Of a DNA stretch of 64,000 nucleotides, positions 23,354 through 33,272 are shown one piece after another; the first letter of the stretch is position 1, and every line of letters starts with the position of its first letter. Made by a program: the position numbers and the translations under genes. The stretch is from CAWAYH01 sp963786195 (GTDB lineage: Bacteria > Acidobacteriota > Vicinamibacteria > Vicinamibacterales > 2-12-FULL-66-21). Below the pieces are notes generated by a model that searched no databases, was not told the origin of the DNA, and saw only the letters and a program-made list of their open reading frames with translations. The stretch covers positions 62,001 through 126,000 of the forward strand of contig CAWAYH010000005.1 in assembly GCA_963786195.1 (NCBI GenBank). The letters run 5' to 3'.

Positions 23354-25153
23354 ATGGAACCTGGTGACGCGCATTCGAAAGGCGGATTTCCCTCGACGCG
23401 CTACTCGGCGATCGAGCGCATCCGCGACGTCGATCCCGACGCCCGCCGCGCGGCGTTCGGCGACCTCGTCGAGGGCTACTGGAAGCCGGTGTACAAGCAT
23501 CTCCGGCTGACGTGGAGGCTCGATCCGGAGGATGCGCGCGATTACACGCAAGGGTTTTTCGCCGATGCGTTTCAGAAGGCCTGGCTCGAGAAATACGAGC
23601 CGGAGAAAGCGCGCTTCCGGACGTTCGTCCGTGTCTGCGCGGACAGATTTGTCATGAACATGCGGCAGTCCGCGTCGCGGTTGAAGCGCGGCGGCGGCGC
23701 GCAGGCGCTGTCGCTCGATTTCGAGAGCGTCGAGCGGGAAGTGTCGACGCGGCGATCGACGACTGTGCCCGAACCCGACGAGTTCTTCCACCAGGAGTTC
23801 GTCCGCGCGCTGTTCGATCGCGCCGTGCAGAGCGTCCGCGCCGAATACCACGCCAGTGGACGCCCGGTGCACTTCGCGCTCTTCGAACGCTACGACCTGG
23901 CCGAGTCGGACGGCATCAGCTACGCGGATCTCGCGCGCGAGTTCAACCTGTCGCCGACACAGGTCACCAACTATCTGGCGCAGGTGCGCCGCCGGTTTCG
24001 CGAGCGCGCGCTCGAAGCGCTGCGCGGGCTCTCGGGCAGCGACGCCGAGTACCGGCGCGAGGCGCGCGAGTTGTTCGGACGTGGAGGTCGAGTGAGCCCG
24101 CTCTCGGACGCGGCCGTCAGACGGCTGAAAACAGCCGGGAGCTGGCCCGAGTTCGCTCCGGCGAGGTACTCGGCGATCGAAGAGATCGGGCGCGGCGGGA
24201 TGGGCACCGTCTATCTGGCCGTCGACCAGGAGCTCGGGCGCGAGGTCGCGATCAAGATCCCCAATACGCTCGGGAGCAGCGGGCTCGAACGCAGGCTGCA
24301 GATCGAATGCCGTGTCCTGGCCGCGCTCGAGCATCCCGGCATCGTGCCGATTCACGACGCGGGGCGGCTCGCCGACGGGCGGCTCTTCTACGTCATGAAG
24401 CGCGTCAGGGGGCGCACGCTGCGCGAGCAGCTCCGCGACGTGTCCGACCCGATCGAGCGCCTCCGCGTGTTCGAGCGCATCTGCGAGCCGGTCGCGTTCG
24501 CGCACGCGCAGGGCTTCATCCATCGCGATCTCAAGCCGGACAACGTGATGGTCGGAGCGTTTGGCGAAGTCATGGTGATGGACTGGGGCGCGGCGAAGGC
24601 GCTGACGGTCGCCGCTCGCGCGTCGCAGGGCACGCCCCCGGAGTCCCCGGTCACGCTCGTGAATCAGGCCCGGCCCTCGCGCGAACCGGATTCTAGGACG
24701 ACTGGTCCCGGCAGCATCACGGATGAAGGCGCGGTCATCGGGACGCGGGGCTTCATGGCCCCCGAGCAGGCGCGCGGCGCGGGCGATGACGGCGAGATCG
24801 ATCAACGGGCGGACGTCTACGGCCTGGGCGCGATCCTGTTCCTGCTGCTGACGAACGAAACGCCCGTGCTCGATCTCGATCCTGGCCCAAGCCTCCGCAA
24901 GCACGGCGTGCGGCGCGCGCTCGCCGCCATCTGCACGCGCGCGCTCGCGATCGATCCGGCGGACCGCTACCCGGACGTGACCGCGTTGGCCGCTGATGTG
25001 ACACGCTATCGGGCCGGACGGCCCGTCGACGCCTATCCCGAAACGGTTCTGGATCGCCTCGCGCGGTTCGGCCGAACGTACCGCACGGCCATCTTCCTCG
25101 TGCTCGCCTACATCATTATGCGCGCGCTCGTGGCGTTTCTGGCTGGCTGGTGA
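23354..25153 (+). CDS. Sigma-70-family factor fused to a membrane Ser/Thr protein kinase
   Basis: As sequenced, one 599-residue frame holds two domains. Residues 1-235 are an ECF-like sigma factor: DYTQGFFADAFQKAWLEKYE (region 2) and YADLAREFNLSPTQVTNYLA (region 4 helix-turn-helix). Residues 270-560 are a Hanks kinase: IGRGGMGTVYLAVD, EVAIKIPN (Lys), FIHRDLKPDNVMV, MDWGAAKAL (DWG for DFG) and GTRGFMAPEQARG. A single helix near the C-terminus (AIFLVLAYIIMRALVAFL) would anchor it. A GTG at 24092 overlaps a TGA in another frame at the junction, so two adjacent genes joined by one indel remain possible. Confidence 0.82.
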   Translation: MEPGDAHSKGGFPSTRYSAIERIRDVDPDARRAAFGDLVEGYWKPVYKHLRLTWRLDPEDARDYTQGFFADAFQKAWLEKYEPEKARFRTFVRVCADRFVMNMRQSASRLKRGGGAQALSLDFESVEREVSTRRSTTVPEPDEFFHQEFVRALFDRAVQSVRAEYHASGRPVHFALFERYDLAESDGISYADLAREFNLSPTQVTNYLAQVRRRFRERALEALRGLSGSDAEYRREARELFGRGGRVSPLSDAAVRRLKTAGSWPEFAPARYSAIEEIGRGGMGTVYLAVDQELGREVAIKIPNTLGSSGLERRLQIECRVLAALEHPGIVPIHDAGRLADGRLFYVMKRVRGRTLREQLRDVSDPIERLRVFERICEPVAFAHAQGFIHRDLKPDNVMVGAFGEVMVMDWGAAKALTVAARASQGTPPESPVTLVNQARPSREPDSRTTGPGSITDEGAVIGTRGFMAPEQARGAGDDGEIDQRADVYGLGAILFLLLTNETPVLDLDPGPSLRKHGVRRALAAICTRALAIDPADRYPDVTALAADVTRYRAGRPVDAYPETVLDRLARFGRTYRTAIFLVLAYIIMRALVAFLAGW

Positions 25154-25208
25154 GCCGAGGCAAAAAAAGACGCCGCGAACGCGTAAAAGGAGTTCTGGAG
25201 GACAGACT

Positions 25209-25568
25209 ATGAACAAACCGGTACTGGGGCTGTTGCTCGGCGGTGTGCTGGGCGTCTTCGACGGGCTGAGCGCGCTGCTCTCCGCGCCAGAGGTGGCTCC
25301 GCAGATCGTGGGGATCGTCATCGGCTCGACCGGAAAGGGATTGATCGCGGGTGCGCTGATCGGATGGGCGGCGACGCGCGTGCGCTCGATGCAGGCCGGG
25401 CTGCTGGTCGGGCTGGCCATCGGCGCGTTCTTCGCGTTCCTGATCGCCGCGATGCCCAACGAGCAGGGAGGCCACTACTGGTGGCAGATCATGCTGCCCG
25501 GCAGCGTCCTGGGCCTGATCGTTGGTTACGCCACGCAGCGTTATGGCACGATAAGATCAGCAACCTGA
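25209..25568 (+). CDS. Hypothetical membrane protein
   Basis: 119 residues with about four helices rich in Gly and Ala (VLGLLLGGVLGVFDGLSALL, GIVIGSTGKGLIAGALIGW, LLVGLAIGAFFAFLIAA, MLPGSVLGLIVGYAT). The start ATG 25209 has GGAG and GGAGG 8-15 bp upstream. It lies 55 bp after the kinase and 1 bp before the deacetylase gene on the same strand. The function is unknown. Confidence 0.65.
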   Translation: MNKPVLGLLLGGVLGVFDGLSALLSAPEVAPQIVGIVIGSTGKGLIAGALIGWAATRVRSMQAGLLVGLAIGAFFAFLIAAMPNEQGGHYWWQIMLPGSVLGLIVGYATQRYGTIRSAT

Positions 25569-25569
25569 T

Positions 25570-26289
25570 TTGCTGGCAATCCTGGCGTTGCTGATCGCCG
25601 GCGCGGCGGTGCTCTCACACACCGCGCCGTTCCCCTTTCTGCTCGAGGCCTTCCGGCCGTCGAAGTCGCTCTGGCGCGTCAAGCCGAAGCCCGGCGCGCC
25701 CCCCACAATCTACCTGACCTTCGACGATGGTCCCAATCCTGACTGGACGCCTGCGCTGCTCGACGCGCTGCGCGACGAAAATGCGCTGGCCACGTTCTTC
25801 CTGATCGACGAACACATCACTCTCGAGACCGCGCCCATCGTCAAGCGCATGGCGGATGAGGGACACGCGATCGGTCTGCACACCGGCTCGCGGCGGCCGG
25901 TCGTCATGTCGCCGGAAACCCTCGCCGTCCGGCTGACGCAGGCGGCCGAGCGGATCCGTTCGATCACCGGCCGCGAACCGTGCCGTCTCTTCAGGCCACA
26001 CGCCGGCTGGCGCAGCGCGACGATGTACGGCGGGCTCGACCGCATCGGGTACCAGCTCGCGGGATGGAGCTGGGGCATGTGGGACTGGAACTGGTGGCAG
26101 CAGCCGAAGGACGTCGCGGTCGCCAGACGCCTCGCGCGCAAGGCCAGCGCCGGCGACATCATCGTCATCCACGACGGTCATCACGTGAACCCGCGCGCCG
26201 ATCGGCGACATGCCGGCGAGACGGTGCGACGGCTGGTGCCAGTGCTTCGCGGCCAGGGCTATGCGTTCGACAAGCTTTGCGGCATGTAA
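25570..26289 (+). CDS. Polysaccharide deacetylase (NodB/CE4), membrane-anchored
   Basis: It starts at TTG 25570 directly after the previous stop. An N-terminal helix (LAILALLIAGAAVLSH) should anchor or export it. CE4 motifs follow: IYLTFDDGPNPDWTP, GHAIGLHTGSRRP, LFRPHAGWRS (motif 3), WSWGMWDWNWWQQ and IIVIHDGHHVN (catalytic His). The second motif reads H-T-G-S instead of the usual H-x-x-x-H: one metal ligand may be replaced, which could alter metal use. It is the larger of two deacetylases in the window (239 residues). Confidence 0.85.
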   Translation: MLAILALLIAGAAVLSHTAPFPFLLEAFRPSKSLWRVKPKPGAPPTIYLTFDDGPNPDWTPALLDALRDENALATFFLIDEHITLETAPIVKRMADEGHAIGLHTGSRRPVVMSPETLAVRLTQAAERIRSITGREPCRLFRPHAGWRSATMYGGLDRIGYQLAGWSWGMWDWNWWQQPKDVAVARRLARKASAGDIIVIHDGHHVNPRADRRHAGETVRRLVPVLRGQGYAFDKLCGM

Positions 26290-26352
26290 GCTACACGATG
26301 AAGCACGATGCCGACGGCGAGTCACGAAGGACACGATGGCACGAAGGGCACG

Positions 26353-27910
26353 ATGACAAAACTCAACAAGCTTGTAATCGCATTGGTCATCGCCGTCCTT
26401 CTCATCGCGATCGGCCTCGGGATCGCGGTTCGCGTCGTGCTCAGCGGTGACCGTATCAAGGCGGCGATTGAAGCGCAGGCGACGAGCGCGCTCGGGCACA
26501 AGGTCACGATAAAGACGGCCGAGCCGCGGTTCTTCCCCCACGTCGCGCTCGATCTGTCCGGCGTGGTCATCGGAGACGCGCGGCAAGGCACGATCGAGCG
26601 GATCCGGTTGACCACCGGGCTCGGCGCACTGCTCAAGCGGCGAGTCGCGGATGCCGAAATCACGGTGCAGCGCAGCCGGATCGATATTCGATGGGCGCTC
26701 GCGATGATCACGGCGTTTTCCGCGTCGACGCCCACGACGCCGACTGCCGCGTCCGCCCCGCTGACCATCGACTCCATCGGGTCGCTGTCGCTGGACGACG
26801 TCACGCTCGTGACCGGCAAGCACGTGATGCGCGTCGACATGAGCTCGTCCTTCACGGCCGACGATCGCTTTCTCGTCAGGCGCCTGCGCGCGGATTCCGA
26901 GGGTTCGGAGTTCGAAGCGTCGGGCGAGATGGTCAGTGTGTCGCGGCGCACGGGCAAGTTCACGATCGACGCGCGGACGCTGGATCTCGATCGCCTGCTC
27001 GCGTTCATGACCGCTGCCACCCCCGCGGGCGCGACGCAGGCGAAGGCAGCCGGCGCCCCCGGGCCGTCGCCGGTCGCGGTGCCGTTTCAGATCGAGATGG
27101 GAATCCGCGCCCGGCAGGGGCGTCTGCTCGGCGCCGCGTTTTCGAATGTGACGACGACCTGCCGGATGACAGGTGGAGACGTCCTGCTCGACGACCTGCA
27201 AGTCGATTTGTTCGGAGGGCACTACAAGGGCGGGCTCGCGTTCAGGGGATCGGGCCGCGAGCCGCGCTACGAATGGCGGGGGACGTTCGAGAGTCTCGAC
27301 GTGCCCCAGCTCGTGGCGTTCGCCGGCGCGCCCGGATCGATCACCGGGCGTCTTGGCGGCACGACGACGATCTCGGCTCCCGGTGCCGATCCGCTGCAGG
27401 CCATGCGCAGCGCGCGCGGCACGGCTCGCATCGCGATCACCGATGGCCGGATGCCCGGGCTCGAAGTCGTCAGGAACGTAATCCTCGCGTTCGGCAGGCC
27501 GGCAGCCGACAAGCCCGCAGGATCGGGTGAGTCGTTCTCGAGGCTGGCGGCGACGCTCGCGGTGGCGGGACAGCGCCTGTCGACCAGCGACCTGACGCTC
27601 GCGTCCCGCGACTTCGACATGAACGGCAAGGGGACGATCTCGCTCGCCTCTCAGGCGCTCGATCTGACTGCCGATGTCGTGCTGTCCAGGGATCTCGTCC
27701 GCGCAGGCGGGCCGCGATCTCTATCGTCTCGCCCGCGAAGGCGATCGCATCGTGCTGCCAGCCAAAATCACTGGCACCGTGTCGGCGCCCAGCGTCTTCA
27801 TCGACCTGCAGAGCGCACTCGGCCGCGCGCTCCGCAACCGCGCGCAGGACGAGCTGAAGTCGCTCTTCGACCGGCTGGTCAAACCGCCCAAAAAACCCGG
27901 GGGCTCGTAA
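26353..27910 (+). CDS. AsmA-family protein, one frameshift
   Basis: AsmA-like proteins sit in the inner membrane with a long periplasmic beta-groove, linked to lipid or outer-membrane homeostasis. Here ATG 26353 starts KLNKLVIALVIAVLLIAIGL (membrane anchor). RIKAAIEAQATSALGHKVTI and PRFFPHVALDLSGVVIGD follow, typical of the AsmA N-terminus, and TFESLDVPQLVAFAG later. One extra base near 27697 moves the frame, after which AGRDLYRLAREGDRIVLPAK and VSAPSVFIDLQSALGRALR complete the C-terminus to 27910. Restored length is about 518 residues. Confidence 0.82.
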
Positions 27911-27958
27911 CTCGGAGTTCGTAGCTCGTGGCTCGGGGTTCGGTGTGCGGGATCCGCG

Positions 27959-28907
27959 TCACGCGGCAGGCTTCAGCGGCGGCAGTACGCGCTTCGATCT
28001 GACGGCGCAGCGGCTCGAGCCACGGCGGCAGCACGAGCGATTCGCCGAGGTGCGCCGTGATCCTCGTCCACCGCGAAGCCCGGACCGTCCGTCGCGAGCT
28101 CGAACAGCACGCCGCCAGGCTCCCTGAAGTAGACCGACTTGAACCAGAAGCGATCGATCACGTCGGTCGGCCGGCGCCTGCCGACTCGACCTGCGCGCGC
28201 ACCGCGAGCTGATGCCGCTCGTCGTCGACGCGCCACGCGAGATGGTGCACGCTGCCGACGCCCCATGCGCCGCGCCGCTCGTCGGGCGTCTCGCGAATGT
28301 CGAGGATGCCCGGCGCGTCCTCGAAGCCGTAGCGGGTCCAGCCGTTGCTCGTCCGCGAGACGACGGAATCCGAGCACGGTCGTCAGAAATGCTCGTCGTC
28401 GCCGCGCGTCGCGCTCCCAGAGCTGGGCGCCGTACAGACCGCGAATCTGATGCTCGGCCGGAACGGGACTGTCGTCCCACGGCGTGAACTGTCGGCGCGC
28501 AACGCGCGCGGCTTCCGACCAGCGCGAGCTTGCAGCCCGTGCGGATCGACGAGCGGCAGCGCCCTGTCGCCGAAGCGCGTCTCGATGGCGCTGGCTGTCG
28601 TGCCGTATGTGCTCGAGCCGCTCGCCCCAGAAGTCGAGGCTGCCTGCCGGCACTTCGAGGCTCGACTTCGACCGCGAGCCCGTGGCCGATCCGCGGCGGC
28701 GCCATCTGCGGCCCACGGAAAGAACGTGAGGTCGGTGCCCGGGTGGCCTTCGGCGTCGGCGTAGAAGAGGTGATACGTGCCGGGATCGTCCTGGTTGACG
28801 CTCTTCTTGACCAGCCGCATCCCGAGGACGCCGGCGTAGAAGTCGAGGTTCTCCTGCGCGGGCCCGGCGATGGCGGTGATGTGGTGGAGGCCGTTGACGG
28901 CGTGCAT
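27959..28907 (-). pseudogene. VOC-family ring-cleaving dioxygenase, several frameshifts
   Basis: From ATG 28907 the sequence is a clear vicinal-oxygen-chelate protein: AVNGLHHITAIAGPAQENLD (first metal His), YAGVLGMRLVKKSVNQDDPG and TYHLFYADAEGHPGTDLTFF. It then breaks into several frames: EVPAGSLDFWGERLEH, FWFKSVYFREPGGVLFELAT (metal Glu region) and a C-terminus LPPLKPAA ending at 27959. The order matches MhqO/MhqE-like glyoxalase/dioxygenases of about 315 residues. Four or more shifts make it the worst-disrupted chromosomal gene here, either decayed or a poor assembly stretch. Confidence 0.72.
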
Positions 28908-29011
28908 GTCTCGGATTCTAGCGCGGTCGAGCCGATGTGAAGCTCTACCTTGACCCCTTACAGCAGCCTGCTCGAGACCCGAGCCGAGCGCCGAACGCCG
29001 AGCGCCAGAAG

Positions 29012-29053
29012 GCTGTAGACAACCTACAGGCATGGGTGTAGGATGTCTACAGC
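29012..29053. promoter_or_regulatory. Palindromic PadR operator candidate
   Basis: Outer arms GCTGTAGAC (29012-29020) and GTCTACAGC (29045-29053) enclose inner arms CCTACA and TGTAGG. The symmetric 42-bp site lies 28 bp before the PadR gene start. PadR regulators commonly repress their own operon through such dyads. Confidence 0.7.
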
Positions 29054-29081
29054 GTTGCGAGGCGACGCGATCGAGGTCCCG

Positions 29082-29447
29082 ATGCCGAAGAAGGCACGCT
29101 ATCAGAACCGGATCGAAGTGCTCCAGGGCACGCTCGACATGTTGATCCTGCAGACCCTGCAGTGGGGTCCGCAGCACGGCTACGGCCTCACGCAGGCGAT
29201 GCGGGCCAATTCCGGCGAGGTGCTGCAGGTCGACACCGGCTCGCTCTATCCCGCGCTGCACCGCCTCGAGCGGCAGCGCTGGATTGCGGCGTCGTGGAAG
29301 GTCTCCGAGAACAACCAGCGCGTGAAGGTGTATCGCCTGACGCCCGCCGGCAGGCGTCAACTCCTGTCGGAACGTTCCCGCTGGGAACAGCTTCAGGAAG
29401 CGATCGCCGGCGTCCTCAATCCGCGGCGCCGGCCGAGCGAAGGGTAG
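29082..29447 (+). CDS. PadR-family transcriptional regulator (module 1)
   Basis: 121 residues from ATG 29082 (MPKKARYQN). The winged-helix PadR domain is complete: VLQGTLDMLILQTLQWGPQH, GYGLTQAM, VDTGSLYPALHRLERQRWI and VYRLTPAGRRQLLSERSRW. PadR proteins usually repress the adjacent operon and are released by a ligand. An 18-bp gap leads to the ADOP permease gene, so the two form an operon behind the dyad at 29012-29053. Confidence 0.93.
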   Translation: MPKKARYQNRIEVLQGTLDMLILQTLQWGPQHGYGLTQAMRANSGEVLQVDTGSLYPALHRLERQRWIAASWKVSENNQRVKVYRLTPAGRRQLLSERSRWEQLQEAIAGVLNPRRRPSEG

Positions 29448-29465
29448 CGTCGCGCGAGGCAGGCG

Positions 29466-32100
29466 ATGAGCTGGTGGATCTGGCGTCAGCGGCGTGAAGA
29501 CGACCTCGATGACGAGGTGCGCAGCCATCTCGGAGATGGCCGCGCGCGATCGGATCGAGCGCGGTGAGCCGGCAGACGAGGCGCGCCGCGCCGCCCGCCG
29601 CGAATTCGGCAACGTCGGCCTGATCAAGGAAGTGACGCGCGAGATGTGGGGCTGGTCGTCGCTCGAGCGGCTCTGGCAGGACCTTCGCTACGGCGTGCGC
29701 CTCATGCGCCGGAATCCCGGATTCACCGCGGTCGCGATTCTCTCGCTGGGGCTGGGCATCGGCGCCAACACGGCGATGTTCACCGTCGTGGAGTCGGTCC
29801 TCCTGCGTCCGCTGCCGTACCACGAGCCCGATCGCCTCGTCATGGTGTATTCCGTCAATCCCAACGGGCCGTTCGCCTCGAAGGATGGACCGTTCTTCGA
29901 TCCCGATTACCTCGAGTTCCGCAAGCTGGCCTCGTTCTCGCACATCTCGATGTTCACGGGGACGGAGCTGTCCCTGGTGGATTCCGGCGAGCCGTCGCGG
30001 GTGCAGGGCGCCGAAGTGACCGCCAGCTTGTTTCCGCTGCTCGGCGTGCAGCCGCTGCTCGGCAGAGCGTTCGCTGACGACGAGGAGGCGAGTCGCGCAC
30101 CGGTGGCCGTGATCGGCGAAGCGCTCTGGCGGGGCCGGTATCAGGCCGCTCCAGGCGTCATCGGCCAGTCCGTGAAGATCGACGGCGTGACGCACACGAT
30201 CGTGGGCGTCATGCCGGCGCGGTTCAACTTTCCGGCCGACACGCTGGTCTGGAAGCCATTGCACGTCCGGCCGGACTACCGCGACAACCTCATCAACCGG
30301 GTGATCGCACGGCTCGCCCCTGGCGTCACCGTGGATCAGGCGCGCAGCGAGGTCGAAGCGCTGCTGCGGAACCTCGGGAAGAGTCTGCCTCCCGACAGAC
30401 GGCTGGAGCAGGCATCCATCGTGGATCTCCGCGAGTCGATCGTCGGCGACGTCCGGTGGCTGCTCGTGGTTCTGCTTGGCGCAGTGGGATGTGTCGTGCT
30501 GATCGCGTGCACGAACGTGGCGAACCTGCTCATGGCGCGCGGTTCCGGACGCGGCCGCGAGATGGCGATCCGTTCGTCGTTTGGCGCGAGCCGGCTCAGG
30601 CTGCTCCGTCAGCTCCTGACCGAGAGCGTGACCCTCGCGATTGGCGGCGGCCTCGTCGGTCTCGTGCTGGCGAATGTCACGCTGACCCCGCTCCGGCAGT
30701 GGGTTCCCCCGGACATGCTGCCGCGGATCGACGAGGTGCACCTGAACGTCATGTCCGTCGCGTTCACGTTTCTGTTGTGCCTCGCGACCAGCGTGACGTT
30801 CGGCCTGGCGCCGGCGCTGATGGCGAGCTCGACACGCCCGCACGGCTCGACCGCGACGAGGGAAATCGCGGGCTTCCACCAGCTCCGGACCGGCCGCGGC
30901 ACCACGTCAGGCGACCGCCGCCTCCGTGGCTTCCTCATCGTGTTCGAGACCGCGATGGTGCTCGTGCTCCTGATCGGCGCGGGGCTCCTGCTCAAGAGCT
31001 TCTGGCGGCTGCAGCATGTCGATCCGGGATTCCGGCCGGACGATCTCTTCACCCTGACGATCGCGCTGCCCGATGAAACGTACCGCACGAGCCAGCAGAA
31101 GCGGCAGTTCTACTCCAGCCTGCTCGAGCGGCTGCAGGCCGTACCCTCGGTCTCGAACGTGGCCGCGATCAACCTGCTCCCGTTCGGCCTCTTCGGCTGG
31201 CAGGGAGACTTCGAGGTCGAGGGGCGCGAAGCCAACCCCGTCTCGCTGATCGCCGGCAAGCCGGCCGTCAGCGAGGACTACTTTCGAACGGTGGGCATCC
31301 CGTTGAGGCGCGGTCGATTCTTCGACAGCCGCGATCGCGACGGCAGCCAGCTCGTTGCGATCGTCAGCGACGCGGTCGCCCGCGCGTGCTGGCCGGGGCG
31401 CGATCCGATCGGGCAGCGCCTGATGATGGACGATCGGTCGAAGAGCCGCTGGCTGACCGTCGTCGGGGTCGTCGGCGACGTGCGCCAGTACAGCCTGGCA
31501 GGCCGGCAGATGCCGATGATCTACGTGCCGATCGGGCAGGAACAACGCGCGTTCTTCCTGGGGACGATGACGTATGTGATGCGGCCGCAGGAAAGCCTCG
31601 AACGCGTCGGCCCGGCGCTGCGCGAGAACCTGCGCGCCCTCGATCGCGAGCTTCCCGTGCAGCGGATGGCGTACTTCGATCGGATTCTCGAGAACTCGGT
31701 CGCGGAGCCGCGCTTCCGCACGGGCCTGCTGCTGACGTTCGGGTTGCTCGCGCTCGTCCTCGCGCTCGTCGGCATCCACGGCATCGTCAGCTACGAGGTC
31801 GCGCGGCGGACGCCGGAGCTCGGCATTCGACGAGCGCTCGGCGCGGGGACCGCGGATGTCGTCCGGCTCGTCGTGGGGCGAACGGCCGGCCTCGTCGCGA
31901 TAGGCCTGGCGACGGGCATTCCGGTGGCCATCGTCGCCACGAGAGTGCTCAAGAGATTCCTTTTCGCGGTCGAGCCGACTGATGTGGTGACGTTCGTGCT
32001 GGTCTCGACGGGCCTCGCGCTCGTCGCCCTCCTGGCCAGCCTCCTGCCGGCCCGTCGCGCCGCCCGCGTCGATCCGGTGATCGCGCTCAGACAGGACTAA
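29466..32100 (+). CDS. ADOP-type ABC transporter permease 1, one frameshift near start
   Basis: ATG 29466 reads SWWIWRQRREDDLDDEVRSH, the N-terminal ADOP segment. One extra G near 29533 then shifts the frame to MAARDRIERGEPADEARRAA and the rest (868 codons). The protein has MacB/FtsX layout: NPGFTAVAILSLGLGIGANT (first helix), a large periplasmic MacB-PCD domain, a helix group near VLLGAVGCVVLIACTNVANL, a second PCD domain, and final helices ending RRAARVDPVIALRQD. No ATPase gene is adjacent, as usual for these 'orphan' permeases. Probable role is MacB-like export; substrate unknown. Confidence 0.88.
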
Positions 32101-32149
32101 TCGCGCTCAGACGACCAGCTCAGGCATGGTGTACCTTGAACCCTGAGCC

Positions 32150-32848
32150 TTGAGTCGCTTCAACCGTTCCACGCTCATCCTTGTTCTCGTCGCGGCGTCA
32201 TTGGCGCTTGGGGCGGCGTATTCGTACTTCAGTGACGGCCTCGTCCATGCGCTCGTCGGCGGTCCCGCCGATCAGGGACCGTGGCTGCATCGCCTGCGCG
32301 AGTACTTGCGCGGATGGGGAAGCCTTGCGCCGATTGTCTACACGCTCGCCGTCGTCATCGAGGTCCTCGTCGCGCCCATCCCGGGGACGTTGCTCTACGC
32401 GCCGGCCGGCGCGATTTTCGGCGGTTTCCTCGGCGGCTCGCTGTCGCTGCTCGGCAATGTCATCGGGGCCGCGCTTGCGTGCGTGATCGGTCGAACGTTT
32501 GGCGAGCGCGCGTTAGCGGAGCGGCTGGGGTCGGGGAAGATTGGACAGTACCGTGACGTGCTGAAGCAGCGTGGCCTGTGGATTGTTCTCCTTCTCCGAC
32601 TCAATCCCCTCACGACGTCGGATCTGGTTTCGTACGCGGCCGGGATCGTGGGCGTGCGGGCCTGGACGGTGGCCGTCGGCACACTCGTTGGCCTTGCACC
32701 CTGGTGTTACCTCCAGGCCTACCTCGCCGAGCAATTGTTCGAGCTGTTGCCGGGCTGGGCCGTGATCGCGGTCAGCCTCATTCTCTTGATCGTGCTGGCG
32801 GCGCCGTTATGGTTGAGCCGGTCGCGCGGGACGTCGACCGCCGACTGA
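32150..32848 (+). CDS. TVP38/TMEM64 (VTT, DedA-like) membrane protein
   Basis: 232 residues from TTG 32150. It has about five membrane segments, including PIVYTLAVVIEVLVAPIPGT, LYAPAGAIFGGFLGGSLSLL, GNVIGAALACVIGRTFGE and the LNPLTTSDLVSYAAGIVGVR re-entrant motif typical of the VTT domain. Relatives act in lipid scrambling or membrane homeostasis. It stands between two PadR-ADOP modules and is not obviously part of either. Confidence 0.85.
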   Translation: MSRFNRSTLILVLVAASLALGAAYSYFSDGLVHALVGGPADQGPWLHRLREYLRGWGSLAPIVYTLAVVIEVLVAPIPGTLLYAPAGAIFGGFLGGSLSLLGNVIGAALACVIGRTFGERALAERLGSGKIGQYRDVLKQRGLWIVLLLRLNPLTTSDLVSYAAGIVGVRAWTVAVGTLVGLAPWCYLQAYLAEQLFELLPGWAVIAVSLILLIVLAAPLWLSRSRGTSTAD

Positions 32849-32880
32849 CGCCACCATTCCGGACCCTCTGGCCCTCCATG

Positions 32881-32924
32881 TTGTCAGACAACATGAAACA
32901 GACTATGCTCGTGTTGTCTGACAA
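32881..32924. promoter_or_regulatory. Palindromic PadR operator candidate
   Basis: TTGTCAGACAACA (32881-32893) and TGTTGTCTGACAA (32912-32924) are perfect inverted repeats separated by 18 bp, ending 9 bp before the PadR gene at 32934. The spacer contains a TATGCT-like -10 element, so binding would block the promoter. Confidence 0.75.
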
Positions 32925-32933
32925 CAGGTGCAC

Positions 32934-33272
32934 ATGGCACAGCCTCAACCTGAAGTTCCGTACGGCACGCTGGATCTCCTCGTGCTTCGCACGCTGGCGA
33001 CGCTGGGTCCCCTCCACGGATACGGGATCGCCCGGCGGATCGAGCAGGTCGCCGAAGGCCTGCTGACGCTGAACCAGGGCACGCTCTATCCGGCGCTCCT
33101 CCGGCTCGAGCAGAACGGGTGGATCGGCAGCGCGTGGGGCCTCAGCGAGAACAACCGCCGCGCCAGGTTCTACAAGATCACCGCCGCCGGCCGTCGTCAG
33201 CTCGAGCGGGAAGCGTCGGCTTTCCAGCGGATGACCGCGCTCGTCAACCGTTTTCTCGAGGACCAGCCATGA
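32934..33272 (+). CDS. PadR-family transcriptional regulator (module 2)
   Basis: 112 residues from ATG 32934. PadR winged helix: PYGTLDLLVLRTLATLGPLH, GYGIARRIEQVAEG, LNQGTLYPALLRLEQNGWIG and ARFYKITAAGRRQLEREAS. Its stop overlaps the start of the following permease by 4 bp (ATGA), so the pair is translationally coupled. The site at 32881-32924 is its likely operator. Confidence 0.94.
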   Translation: MAQPQPEVPYGTLDLLVLRTLATLGPLHGYGIARRIEQVAEGLLTLNQGTLYPALLRLEQNGWIGSAWGLSENNRRARFYKITAAGRRQLEREASAFQRMTALVNRFLEDQP

